From Deinococcus ficus (GTDB taxonomy: Bacteria; Deinococcota; Deinococci; Deinococcales; Deinococcaceae): a DNA stretch of 64,000 nucleotides. A model generated the notes under the pieces. It saw nothing but the letters and a program-made list of their open reading frames with translations, ran no database searches and was not told the DNA's origin. Shown here piece by piece: positions 14,401 through 22,818 of this stretch. The stretch's first letter is position 1. The number at the start of each line of letters is the position of its first letter. Position numbers and translations under genes: made by a program. Location: positions 2,345,001 through 2,409,000 of the forward strand of contig NZ_CP021081.1 in assembly GCF_003444775.1 (NCBI RefSeq), in the 5' to 3' direction.

Positions 14401-16893
14401 CTACTTACACAGCGCGGTCGTGCAGACGTCCACGGTGGCCGAGGTGGCGCCGGCCTTCACCACGAGTTTCAGGGTGAGCTGGCCGTTCTCCCAGGCGTAG
14501 CTGTCGCCGGTGGTGGCGCCCAGACTGCCCAGGGCCACTTTTTTCAGACGGTTGCGTTCGTCCACCCACCAGTCGCGGTACAGGGCGGGTTCGGTGGCGG
14601 CCGGCAGCGTCAGGGTGAGGGTGTCGCCGGGGCGGCGGTCGGTGAAGCCCAGGCGCAGGTGCGTGCTGGCCCCCGTGGGCGTGGCCGCGTACGCCTCGCC
14701 GAGCCGGACGGTGGTGGAAAAGCTCTTGAAGGCGTCCGGGGTGCCGGTCAGGGAGACCGCGTCGCCGCGGGCGTTCGTGGTGAGCACCGGGCCGATCTTT
14801 CCGCCCTGCACGTCCTCCAGCCACAGCCGGGCATACTCGCCGGCGCACACGCCGGCATTCCAGGCGGCGTCAAAGGTGCAGTCCGGCGCACCCCTGAGCA
14901 GGGCGCTGCCGGTCACGGTCAGGCCGGCCGTGCCGGTGACGGTGCCGTCTGCATCGCGGAAGGTGGCGGCCTTGTCGCCGTCCTTGTCGGGTTTCGGGGC
15001 GGGCAGGTACACGCGGGCGCTGCCGTCCAGCCACGTGAGGCCGCTCGCAGCGTTCTGGGGGTTGAGGGCGAAGGCGTTCGCGGTCAGGTAGCCCAGGCCG
15101 CTGGCGGGCCGGACGGCGTTGGGCGTGAAGGCGCCCAGGGCGGTGCCCCGCACGGTGACCAGCCCGTCGTAGAACTGGAAGCCGCGGATGGGGAAGCTGG
15201 CGTCCCAGGGGCGCGGCAGGCTGCGGCCGCCCTCGCCTGTGGCCTCCCAGCTCTCCGGCTGGCCCAGGTTGGCGGTCTCGCCGAGCAGCAGGCCGCCGTC
15301 CAGGCCGCTGCGGTGGGCGGCGAAGGTGACGCCCACGCCGTTGTCGGCGAGCACGCTGCCGCTCAGGGTGAGGTCCTGGCCGCGCAGCCACGCGCCGTGG
15401 TCACGGTTCTTGTACGCGGTCAGGCGCGTGAAGTGGGCCGGCACCGGCGCGGATTTCGGGTCGGCGGGCGTGGTTACGGGCGCGTACCAGGTGGCTTGTG
15501 TGGTGCCGTCCGGGCGGGGGCCGTTGTCCACGTCCAGGCCGCGGTCGGTGCCGTGCGCGACGTTGCGATCGAAGGTGCCGAGCGGGGTGCGGCGGGGCCA
15601 GATGTCGGCGCCGTGCGCGGCGCCCAGGCCGGTGGGGTGTTCGGGCAGGGCGTACCAGAAGCCCACGCCCTGCACGCCGGCGGCGACGTTCCCGCTGACG
15701 GTGTTGGCGGGGTTGGTGATCCAGTACGCGGCGGCGCGCGCGTCGCTGGGCAGCAGGGCCGTCTCGCCTTTCTTGCTGTCGGGGCGGCGGACCAGGGTGA
15801 CGAGGTTGCCGGTGATGGTGGTGCCGGTCTCGTCGCCGTCTTCCAGGAAGATGCAGTGGCCCAGGGTGTTGTAGGTGACGTTGTCCTGCACGCGCAGGTC
15901 GCGGGTGCCGTGCACGGTGACGCAGCGGTTGAAGCTGGCGTGCACGCTGTTGCTCCGGAAGTACGAGTTCGGCTGGCTGCCCAGCTGGTGGAAGTGCATG
16001 GGGTAGCGGCGCAGGACGCCGCGCTGGCCCACGCGGGTGAATTCCACGCCCTGCACGCGCGCCTCGCTTCGGCCCATGACCATGGTGTTGGCGCCCAGGC
16101 CGGTGGCGCTGGCGTCCTCGCTGGCGGCGATCACGATGTTGCGGGTCAGCAGGCCCACCTCGGCGCGTTCGGACAGGGTGAGGCCGGCGTGGGTGGTGTC
16201 CTGCGCCCAGTGCGTGTACTTCAGTGGTGTGGCGAGGGTGACGGTGTTTCCGCTGACGCGCTGCACGACGACCTGTTCGGTCTGCGCGGCGTTGAAGTCG
16301 GTGGTGGCGAGGGTCAGGGTGTCACCGCCCACCCAGTCGGGCGCGGCCTCCAGCGTCAGGGTGCTGCTGCCGGCCGGCGCGGTCTGGGACAGGCGGGTCC
16401 AGGGGAGGCGGGGCGCGCCGTGCAGTTCCAGGGTGCCGTCCATCACGGCGATCACGCGGTCACCCATGCCCATCACGTCCTCGCCGGGGCGGGCGTCGGT
16501 CAGGGTGATGCGGGCGTGCTGCGTGAAGGGACGGGCTTCCGTGCCGATGCGCAGTTCGCCGTGCACCATGAGCCACTCGGCGCTGAGGGTGAGGTCCTGG
16601 CGGCCGAATTCCAGGGCGCTGCCGGCGGGGATGGTCAGGCCTCCCAGGGCGGGCGGACTGACGTCCAGCACCACGCGTTTGCCGGCGGGCAGGGTCACGT
16701 CCGCGCCGGCGGCGGGGAGCGTGCCGCCCCAGGTGGCGGGGTCGCTCCAGTTTGCGGACTGGGTGGCCGGGGTGGTGGGGGCGGGCGTGCCGGGCGCCGT
16801 GGGGGCGGAGGGGGGGGCACTACCGTCCGTGCAGCCGCTGAGAAGCAGCGCGGTCAGGAGGGGCAGGGCGCAGCGAAGATGGGCCTGACGCAT
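14401..16893 (-). CDS. G8-domain, beta-helix lipoprotein (CEMIP/TMEM2-like)
   Basis: 830-aa exported protein. From ATG 16893 it has a lipoprotein signal peptide with lipobox LLSGC (Cys at about 21), a Pro/Thr/Ala-rich linker, then a G8 domain (NWSDPATWGGTLPAAGADVT, then LPAGKRVVLDV) with the family's conserved glycines and Trp. A long right-handed beta-helix region follows with PMHFHQLGSQPNSYFRSNSV and repeated NTVSGNVAAG-like rungs, and a beta-rich C-terminus with paired cysteines. The layout resembles animal CEMIP/TMEM2, which act on hyaluronan, so polysaccharide binding or cleavage at the cell surface is likely but unproven. TACCGT 6 bp before ATG 16893 supports this start over GTG 16941. 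Confidence 0.8.
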   Translation of the reverse strand: MRQAHLRCALPLLTALLLSGCTDGSAPPSAPTAPGTPAPTTPATQSANWSDPATWGGTLPAAGADVTLPAGKRVVLDVSPPALGGLTIPAGSALEFGRQDLTLSAEWLMVHGELRIGTEARPFTQHARITLTDARPGEDVMGMGDRVIAVMDGTLELHGAPRLPWTRLSQTAPAGSSTLTLEAAPDWVGGDTLTLATTDFNAAQTEQVVVQRVSGNTVTLATPLKYTHWAQDTTHAGLTLSERAEVGLLTRNIVIAASEDASATGLGANTMVMGRSEARVQGVEFTRVGQRGVLRRYPMHFHQLGSQPNSYFRSNSVHASFNRCVTVHGTRDLRVQDNVTYNTLGHCIFLEDGDETGTTITGNLVTLVRRPDSKKGETALLPSDARAAAYWITNPANTVSGNVAAGVQGVGFWYALPEHPTGLGAAHGADIWPRRTPLGTFDRNVAHGTDRGLDVDNGPRPDGTTQATWYAPVTTPADPKSAPVPAHFTRLTAYKNRDHGAWLRGQDLTLSGSVLADNGVGVTFAAHRSGLDGGLLLGETANLGQPESWEATGEGGRSLPRPWDASFPIRGFQFYDGLVTVRGTALGAFTPNAVRPASGLGYLTANAFALNPQNAASGLTWLDGSARVYLPAPKPDKDGDKAATFRDADGTVTGTAGLTVTGSALLRGAPDCTFDAAWNAGVCAGEYARLWLEDVQGGKIGPVLTTNARGDAVSLTGTPDAFKSFSTTVRLGEAYAATPTGASTHLRLGFTDRRPGDTLTLTLPAATEPALYRDWWVDERNRLKKVALGSLGATTGDSYAWENGQLTLKLVVKAGATSATVDVCTTALCK

Positions 16894-16899
16894 GAAGAC

Positions 16900-16905
16900 A
16901 CGGTA
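16900..16905 (-). promoter_or_regulatory. -10 hexamer for G8 lipoprotein gene
   Basis: TACCGT on the minus strand, 6 bp before ATG 16893. Confidence 0.35.
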
Positions 16906-16951
16906 AAGGAGTGGCGGCAGCCTGTCCGTCGTAAATGCCACGGTCCAGGCT

Positions 16952-16973
16952 TCATTAACTCATTGATCTCATT
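16952..16973 (+). promoter_or_regulatory. TCATT direct repeats ahead of the NAD salvage operon
   Basis: Three TCATT units at 16952, 16960 and 16969 (8 and 9 bp apart) in an AT-rich stretch unlike its surroundings. The second overlaps a possible -35 (TTGATC, 16963-16968). This is the only promoter-like region before the operon and may be an operator. Confidence 0.35.
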
Positions 16974-17005
16974 ATGTGTGGAATACTTTATGAGAAGGAG
17001 TTCGC

Positions 17006-17563
17006 ATGAACAGTCACGACAACCCCCTGCACGTCGCCTGGATCGAAGACCCTCTCCCCCGCTGGCCCGGCCGGCTCGGCCTCACCATCGCTCCCGGCAA
17101 GAAGGGACGCGGCACCGACCTGCACCATGACCGGGACCTCGCCACCGACTTCCACACCCTCCGCGCCGCCGGCGTGACACGCCTTGTGAACCTGATGGAA
17201 CCCGGCGAGATGCGCCGCTGGCAGATGCACGACTACCACCCGCAAGCCGCCCGCGCCGGACTGAGCGTCACGCCCTTCCCCATCCCCGACGTGAACGTCC
17301 CCAGCGACCCCGCCGCGTTTCACGCTCTGGTTCTTGACCTGCACGCCCGCCTGAACGCCGGGGAGACGGTGGTCGTCCACTGCCTGGGCGGGCTGGGCCG
17401 CAGCGGCATGCTCGCCGCCTGCCTCCAGGTCCACGACGGAATGACTGCCGAAGAGGCCATCGCCCTCGTGCGCCGCTGCCGCAGCCCGAAAGCCGTGGAG
17501 GCCCGCCAGCCGCAGTTCGTGCAGCACTACGCCGAAACCGTCACCCGGGCCGCCCCCCGGTAA
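17006..17563 (+). CDS. Dual-specificity/tyrosine phosphatase-like protein heading the NAD salvage operon
   Basis: 185-aa cytoplasmic protein with the Cys-based phosphatase signature HCLGGLGRSG (His125, catalytic Cys126, Arg132, Ser133) and a candidate general acid Asp95 in PIPDVNVP. An AAGGAG ribosome site stands 5 bp before ATG 17006. It is the first gene of a five-gene operon for nicotinamide use, 13 bp before the nicotinamide phosphoribosyltransferase. That suggests a substrate in nucleotide metabolism or regulation of the pathway rather than general protein dephosphorylation, but this is inference. Confidence 0.85.
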   Translation: MNSHDNPLHVAWIEDPLPRWPGRLGLTIAPGKKGRGTDLHHDRDLATDFHTLRAAGVTRLVNLMEPGEMRRWQMHDYHPQAARAGLSVTPFPIPDVNVPSDPAAFHALVLDLHARLNAGETVVVHCLGGLGRSGMLAACLQVHDGMTAEEAIALVRRCRSPKAVEARQPQFVQHYAETVTRAAPR

Positions 17564-17576
17564 AGGAGAATCAGCC

Positions 17577-18965
17577 ATGCCCGCCCCCCTCTCCGACCAC
17601 AACCTGATCCTCGACACCGACAGCTACAAGAGCAGCCACTACCTCCAGTACCCGGGAGGCACCACGCGGCTGTTCAGCTACCTCGAATCCCGCGGCGGCA
17701 AATACCCCACCACCCGCTTTTTCGGGCTGCAGTACATCCTCGACCAGTACCTCACGCGCCGCGTCACTGCCGAGATGGTCGAGGAAGCCCGCACGCTGAT
17801 CGAAGCGCACGGCGAACCCTTCCCCTACGACGGCTGGATGCGCGTCGTGAACGTCCACGGCGGGAAGCTCCCCCTGGAAATCCGCGCCGTGCCCGAAGGC
17901 ACGAACGTCCCCATCCACAACATCCTGATGAGCTGCACGAACACCGACCCGGAACTCCCCTGGCTGGTCGGCTGGTTCGAGACCATGCTGATGCGCGTGT
18001 GGTACCCCACCACCGTCTGCACCCAGAGCCACGCCATCCGCGAAATCATCAAAGAAGCCCTGGACAAGACCAGCGACCGCGCCGCCGAGGAACTTCCCTT
18101 CAAACTCCACGACTTCGGCAGCCGCGGCGTCAGCAGCCGCGAAAGCGCCGGCCTGGGCGGCCTGGCGCACCTCGTGAACTTCCAGGGCAGCGACACCCTC
18201 GAAGCCCTGCGCGTCGCCCGCAACCACTACGGCGCCGACATTGCCGGGTACAGCATCCCCGCTGCCGAACACAGCACCATCACGTCCTGGGGCAAGGAAC
18301 ACGAGGTCGAGGCGTACCGCAACATGGTCCGTACCTTCGGCAAACCCGGCGGCATCTACGCCGTCGTGTCCGACAGCTACGACCTCAAACATGCCATCAA
18401 CGTCCACTGGGGCGAAACCCTGAAAAAAGAAGTCATCGAGAGCGGCGCCACCCTCGTCGTCCGCCCCGACAGTGGGGATCCCCCCGCCATGGTCCGCCTC
18501 GCCGTCAAGGCCCTCGCCGCCAAGTACGGCACCACCGTGAACAAGAAGGGCTACCAGGTCCTCAACCACGTCCGCGTCATCCAGGGTGACGGCATCAACG
18601 AGGACACCATCCGCCAGATCCTCCAGAACCTCCTCATCGACGGCTTCTCCGCCGAGAACGTCGCATTCGGCATGGGCGGCGCCCTGCTCCAGAAAGTGGA
18701 CCGCGACACCCAGCGCTTCGCGTACAAGGCCAGCGCCGGCCTCATCGACGGCGCGTACCGCGGCATCTACAAGGATCCCGTCACCGACCCCGGCAAACGC
18801 AGCAAGGACGGCGTGCTGGACCTCGTGCTGGAAGACGGCCGCATGACCACCCGCGCCTACTACACCTTCGACACCGACTTCCCCGGCAGCCTCATGCGCA
18901 CCGTGTACAAAGACGGCGAACTGACTGTCCGGGACACCCTGGACGACATCCGGGCGCGGGCCTGA
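17577..18965 (+). CDS. nadV: Nicotinamide phosphoribosyltransferase (NAMPT family)
   Basis: 462-aa enzyme making NMN from nicotinamide and PRPP, the entry step of nicotinamide salvage. Typical NAMPT segments are visible: LDTDSYKSSHYLQYPGGTT near the N-terminus, HDFGSRGVSSRESAGLGGLA, GYSIPAAEHSTITSWG, VVSDSYDLKHAINVHWGE, VVRPDSGDPP and IQGDGINEDTI, followed by FGMGGALLQKVDRDTQRFAY. Length is normal for bacterial and phage NadV. ATG 17577 lies 13 bp after the phosphatase stop, preceded by AAAGGAGA. Part of the NAD salvage operon. Confidence 0.96.
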   Translation: MPAPLSDHNLILDTDSYKSSHYLQYPGGTTRLFSYLESRGGKYPTTRFFGLQYILDQYLTRRVTAEMVEEARTLIEAHGEPFPYDGWMRVVNVHGGKLPLEIRAVPEGTNVPIHNILMSCTNTDPELPWLVGWFETMLMRVWYPTTVCTQSHAIREIIKEALDKTSDRAAEELPFKLHDFGSRGVSSRESAGLGGLAHLVNFQGSDTLEALRVARNHYGADIAGYSIPAAEHSTITSWGKEHEVEAYRNMVRTFGKPGGIYAVVSDSYDLKHAINVHWGETLKKEVIESGATLVVRPDSGDPPAMVRLAVKALAAKYGTTVNKKGYQVLNHVRVIQGDGINEDTIRQILQNLLIDGFSAENVAFGMGGALLQKVDRDTQRFAYKASAGLIDGAYRGIYKDPVTDPGKRSKDGVLDLVLEDGRMTTRAYYTFDTDFPGSLMRTVYKDGELTVRDTLDDIRARA

Positions 18966-18966
18966 C

Positions 18967-19620
18967 ATGAACGCCCTGGAACCCCTCCTGCCCGTGTTGC
19001 AGACGCTGGAGCCGCTGGGGTTGCCGACGGCGGCGTTGCAGGGCTGGTACGCGTACGCGAATCAGAAGCAGGCGGCCCGGCTGGCACAGCATCTGGGGGA
19101 CGAGTTGCAGCTTGTGAACCAGCGCCTTGCTCACCGTGTGGACCACGCGTACCTGCGTTCGGACGCCTTTCAGGCGAACGTGGTGCAGGCCGTGAGGGCG
19201 GCGGAGGTCGCGGAGTCCGACGACAAGCTGCGGTTCATCGCGCGGGCGCTGGCGGGCTGCACGCTGAGCTTTCCCACGCCGCAGGTGGACAAGGCGCAGA
19301 CCCTGCGGATCATCGAGGGCCTCTCGGACCGGGAGTTGAGGGTGTTCGTCGAGTATTTCAGCATCCTCGATCCCATCGATCCGTACACCTCTCTGGTTCC
19401 TATAGATACCCAGGTCACAGTCCAGGGCCTGTCTCGTCAGGAGTTCGTGACGTCCCTGCTCGGTCTGCAACAACTGGGGCTGCTGTCGAAGGAACCCCTC
19501 ACGGACCGGGACGGCGAGTGGCGGGACACCCCAGCCCGTTCCGGCCCCGGCTTCGCGTGGAAACTCACGGGCCTGGCGCGGCAGGTGGCGGCGCTGGGTC
19601 AACTGGAAGGAGAGTTCTGA
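18967..19620 (+). CDS. Unknown protein in the NAD salvage operon
   Basis: 217-aa soluble, largely helical protein with no recognised domain, signal peptide or membrane helix. Its ATG is one base after the nadV stop, and its TGA overlaps the pnuC ATG (TGATG), so it is translated with the salvage genes. The N-terminal half (QGWYAYANQKQAARLAQHLG, DDKLRFIARALAG) is charged and helical. The C-terminal half (SRQEFVTSLLGLQQLGLLSK) looks like a small winged-helix-like unit, which is a guess. Codon choice looks less GC-biased than in neighbouring genes. Retained inside a metabolic operon, it may be a regulator or accessory protein. Confidence 0.8.
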   Translation: MNALEPLLPVLQTLEPLGLPTAALQGWYAYANQKQAARLAQHLGDELQLVNQRLAHRVDHAYLRSDAFQANVVQAVRAAEVAESDDKLRFIARALAGCTLSFPTPQVDKAQTLRIIEGLSDRELRVFVEYFSILDPIDPYTSLVPIDTQVTVQGLSRQEFVTSLLGLQQLGLLSKEPLTDRDGEWRDTPARSGPGFAWKLTGLARQVAALGQLEGEF

Positions 19621-20210
19621 TGAATCTGTTCGGCGTGAATCTTCCGCCGCTGGTCCTGGACCTTGCGGGCGGATTCTGTGTCCTGGTCAGCCTGTACTAC
19701 CTGTGGTCGAAGTCCAGCACGTACTGGCACTGGTCGAACCTGTCGCTTCTGCCTTACTTCCTGCTGTTCCTCAGCGGCGGGCAATGGATGCTGGCCGGGT
19801 TGCAGGTGACGTACCTGCTGTTCGGCGTTCACGGGCTGTACCTGTGGCACCTGGAGCGCCGCCGCGCGCGGGGCGAGATCCGGTTCAACGAGCCGCTGTG
19901 GTACGGCGTGACCTGGGCTGCCAGCCTGGGCATCTTCGCGTACACGGTGGCGGTCACGGATTTCACGGTCGGGTGGAACTGGGTGCAGTTCACGGCGGTG
20001 ACGCTGGCGCTGGTGGCGAATTTCGGCACGACCCGGCAGTGGGCGTGGTCGTGGCCGGTGTGGATCGTGGTGAACGCCGTGCAGGCGGTGCTGTTCTGGC
20101 AGACGGGGTACTGGGTGCTGTTCGCCCTGCAGTTCGTGCTGGCGGGCATGAGCGTGGTCGGCTGGCGGGCGTGGCGGCGGGACGACGCGCGGGCGGTGGC
20201 GCTTGCCTGA
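19620..20210 (+). CDS. pnuC: PnuC-type nicotinamide riboside transporter
   Basis: 196-aa integral membrane protein with about seven helices, rich in Trp as in PnuC. It has WSKSSTYWHWSNLSLLPYFL near the start and the C-terminal family segment WSWPVWIVVNAVQAVLFWQT. It imports nicotinamide riboside by facilitated diffusion; trapping depends on the kinase encoded next. ATG 19620 overlaps the previous stop and follows GGAAGGAGAG; the longer reading from 19518 is a shadow of the upstream gene. Its end overlaps the start of the nadR-like gene. Confidence 0.92.
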   Translation: MNLFGVNLPPLVLDLAGGFCVLVSLYYLWSKSSTYWHWSNLSLLPYFLLFLSGGQWMLAGLQVTYLLFGVHGLYLWHLERRRARGEIRFNEPLWYGVTWAASLGIFAYTVAVTDFTVGWNWVQFTAVTLALVANFGTTRQWAWSWPVWIVVNAVQAVLFWQTGYWVLFALQFVLAGMSVVGWRAWRRDDARAVALA

Positions 20211-21195
20211 GTTCCGGCACGGGCTGGTGATCGGGAAGTTCGCGCCCTTCCACCGCGGGCATCAGCTGGTGCTGGACCGGGCCCTGGCGGCGTGCGACCG
20301 GGTGAGCGTGTGGGTGTACTCCCGCCCGGACTTCCCGGACATGCCGTCCCCGGTGCGGCGCGGCTGGGTGCGGGAGGTGTACCCGGCGCGGCTGTACCCG
20401 CAGCTTCAGCTGCTGCCGGACGCCCCCAACCCTCCCCTGAACGGCAAACCGGACGGTGTTCACCGGGCGTACGTGCGCACGGTGCTGGACAGCTGGGGCG
20501 TGCAGCCCGACGCAGTATTTACCTCCGAGGCATACGGGGACGCCCTGGCCGAAGATCTCGGGGCAGCGCACGTGATGGTGGACGCGGCCCGGGCCGCCGT
20601 GCCGGTCAGCGGAACGCAGCTGCGCGCGGACGTGCACGCGCACCGGGGCTTCCTGGACCCGGCCGTGTACGCGCACTTCGTGAAGCGGGTTGTGCTCCTG
20701 GGCGCCGAGAGCACCGGGAAAAGCACCCTGACCCGGGCGCTCGGCGAGGCCTTCGGGACCACCTGGGTGCGGGAGTACGGCCGGGACGTGTACGAACGCG
20801 AGAACGGCCTGCTCACGCCGGAGCACTTTCTGGAAATCGCGCTCGGCCACCGCGCTCTGGAGGACGAGGCCGCCCGGACGCCGGGCGTGCACCGCTGGGT
20901 GTTCAGTGATACGAACGCCGCGACCACCCTGATGTGGTCTTACCTGCTGACCGGCACCGCCCTGCCGGACCTGCACGCCCTGGCCGACGCCTGCCGGGAC
21001 CGGTACGCCCACGCCTTCCTGTGCGGCACCGACCTTCCGCACGAGCAGGACGGCTGGCGGGCCAGCACCGAGGTCCGCGCCGTGCAGCAGGCGTTCATCC
21101 GTCAGGACCTGGGCACGCGCGGCGTGCCGTACCAGCCGGTGTCCGGCAGTGTGGAGGCCAGGATCACCCAGGTGCGCGCAGCTCTGACGCCCTGA
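20203..21195 (+). CDS. nadR: NadR-like NMN adenylyltransferase / nicotinamide riboside kinase
   Basis: 330-aa bifunctional enzyme. The N-terminal nucleotidyltransferase has GKFAPFHRGH (HxGH at 17-20) and VSGTQLR (131-137, the ISGTxIR motif), converting NMN to NAD. The C-terminal kinase has a P-loop GAESTGKST (163-171) for phosphorylating nicotinamide riboside, followed by VREYGRDVYE. No helix-turn-helix precedes the enzyme, so it lacks the repressor part of enteric NadR. The start is TTG 20203 inside the pnuC end. It closes the pathway: PnuC import, kinase to NMN, NadV to NMN, adenylyltransferase to NAD. Confidence 0.93.
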   Translation: MPEFRHGLVIGKFAPFHRGHQLVLDRALAACDRVSVWVYSRPDFPDMPSPVRRGWVREVYPARLYPQLQLLPDAPNPPLNGKPDGVHRAYVRTVLDSWGVQPDAVFTSEAYGDALAEDLGAAHVMVDAARAAVPVSGTQLRADVHAHRGFLDPAVYAHFVKRVVLLGAESTGKSTLTRALGEAFGTTWVREYGRDVYERENGLLTPEHFLEIALGHRALEDEAARTPGVHRWVFSDTNAATTLMWSYLLTGTALPDLHALADACRDRYAHAFLCGTDLPHEQDGWRASTEVRAVQQAFIRQDLGTRGVPYQPVSGSVEARITQVRAALTP

Positions 21196-21207
21196 CCGCC
21201 CTCAAGT

Positions 21208-22551
21208 TCAGGTCCGGGCAGGGTGCCGGAAGGTTTCCCGGAAGCGCTGCCCGGCATCGGGTTCGCCGTAGCTTTCCAGCGGACCATGCGGCGTTTCCAC
21301 CCAGGCATGCCCGGTGATTCCGCCCGGGGTGCGGGCCACGCCACTGACGAACACGGCCGGAAATCCATAGCGCCGCAGGGCGCGGCTGGTCGCGTAGGCG
21401 CGCGGCACGCATACGCCCACCCGGGACTGCCGGGGGTACAGCAGCCGCGTCCACCAGCGGACGGCGCCAACAATGTGTTCAACGGTGATTGGGGACGGCT
21501 CGGCGTACCGGGCAGTGGGCCCCGCCTCCAGGAAGGCGCGCGGGTCCTGACGGGTCCTCCAGGCCCGGTGGGCGCTCAGGACATCCGGCAAGGTGCGCGG
21601 CAGCCAGGGCAGAAGGGCAGGCAGGGTAAGAAAGCGGTCGCGCCACACACGGGCGCGGGTGGGCCGGGCAGTATTCGCTCCGTCGGCGTCGATGCCGCGC
21701 ATCAGGGTGTCGCGCGTGTCCGGCGGGCCGTACCCGTAGGCCTCCCGGCCGGGGTGGCAGACCCTCCGGAAGGCGGCCCAGGTGCCGCTCGCGCCGAGCT
21801 GCGCGGCGCGGTGGGCCAGCTGGTCGTCGGTGAGGCCGTGGCGGGTCATCAGGGTGTGCAGATCGGTGAAGTCCGCGGGTTTCAGGCCGCCCTGGTCGCC
21901 ACCCCAGCTGCGGTTCAGGATCAGGGCGATCAGGGCGCGGTCCACCGGGGCGGGCAGGTGCAGCGGCAGGCCCTGCCAGTCGTGGACCCGGGCGTCCGCC
22001 CACAGGGCCTGGGTGAGGGCCTGCACCTGGGCGCGGGAGCCGATCAGCCAGGCGACTGGGTAGCGGTGCAGGTCCAGGCGGACGTGCCCGCTGGGGCTGT
22101 AGAGGTGCGCGGTCTCGTGCGTCCACAGGCGCGGACGGGTGTGATGGTCGTCGGTGGTCCACCCGAGTTGCTGGCCCAGCCTGACAGCGCGGGCGGTGAG
22201 GGCAGCGTCGTCGGGGATCAGAAGGTCCACGTCGCCGTAGTAGCGTTCGCCGGGCGTGGCGTACTCGAATTCGGCCAGCGCGAAGCCCTTGAGGGGCATG
22301 ACGGGAATGCCCGTGCCGGTCCAGGCGGCCAGGAGCGCCCGCAGTTCGCGGCGGATCACGCCGTGCCGCAGGGCCTGGTTCATGTGGTCGGCACGCAGGT
22401 CGCCCCGGAGAGGGTGCGTGAGTGGGAGGCGGGCGAAGGCGTACCCGCCGAGGTTCAGGGCGCGAATTAGGGGCAGGTCGGCGGGGCCCAGCTGGGCGGG
22501 GTCGCCGGTGATCAGGGTGCGCAGCAGATCGGGCGGGGTGATGGGGGTCAC
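21208..22551 (-). CDS. Nucleotidyltransferase fused to a lasso-peptide B2-type protease domain
   Basis: 447-aa protein with two parts. The N-terminal part (about 1-290) has the pattern of the uncharacterised nucleotidyltransferase family NTP_transf_5: GIPVMPLKGFALAEFEY followed by RYYGDVDLLIPDDA, with the acidic pair Asp-Val-Asp. The C-terminal part (about 365-447) resembles the transglutaminase-like B2/McjB protease of lasso peptide clusters: RVGVCVPRAYATSRALRRYG with the candidate Cys, then GHAWVETPHGP with His. No precursor peptide, asparagine-synthetase-like cyclase or PqqD-like B1 protein is seen nearby. The start is GTG 22551 without a clear ribosome site. It follows the nadR-like gene convergently. 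Confidence 0.8.
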   Translation of the reverse strand: MTPITPPDLLRTLITGDPAQLGPADLPLIRALNLGGYAFARLPLTHPLRGDLRADHMNQALRHGVIRRELRALLAAWTGTGIPVMPLKGFALAEFEYATPGERYYGDVDLLIPDDAALTARAVRLGQQLGWTTDDHHTRPRLWTHETAHLYSPSGHVRLDLHRYPVAWLIGSRAQVQALTQALWADARVHDWQGLPLHLPAPVDRALIALILNRSWGGDQGGLKPADFTDLHTLMTRHGLTDDQLAHRAAQLGASGTWAAFRRVCHPGREAYGYGPPDTRDTLMRGIDADGANTARPTRARVWRDRFLTLPALLPWLPRTLPDVLSAHRAWRTRQDPRAFLEAGPTARYAEPSPITVEHIVGAVRWWTRLLYPRQSRVGVCVPRAYATSRALRRYGFPAVFVSGVARTPGGITGHAWVETPHGPLESYGEPDAGQRFRETFRHPART

Positions 22552-22818
22552 GGAGGGTCCTGGGGGCCGGGGCCGGTCATCGTGCCTTCACTGTAGCGGC
22601 CGGGCCGGCGGGGCCGGTGCCCGGCACACTGGTCAGGTGGACCAATCCGACATGGGCGCAGGTGGTATGACTGGAGGCGTCCCCGCGCGTGCCGGGACCC
22701 TGCTGGACGCCCCTTCCCGGACCTGACGACAGACTCAAGAGGGGATGGCGTTCTCCTCACCGACGCGTCAGCCCGCACCGGCACAATCAACACGCAGCCC
22801 GCCTGCCCTGGAGCCCTG
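22552..22818. other. Intergenic region, no firm feature
   Basis: 267 bp between divergently transcribed genes. It must contain both promoters, but no convincing -35/-10 pair was found. A 24-codon reading frame beginning near 22651 (MGAGGMTGGVPARAG...) is too short and poorly supported to call a gene or a peptide precursor. Confidence 0.3.

Noticed and set aside
22256..22726. Plus-strand frame and a 24-codon mini-frame near 22651, tested as lasso precursor
   Set aside because: The first is antisense to the nucleotidyltransferase fusion; the second has no leader Thr at the penultimate position, no core pattern and no ribosome site.
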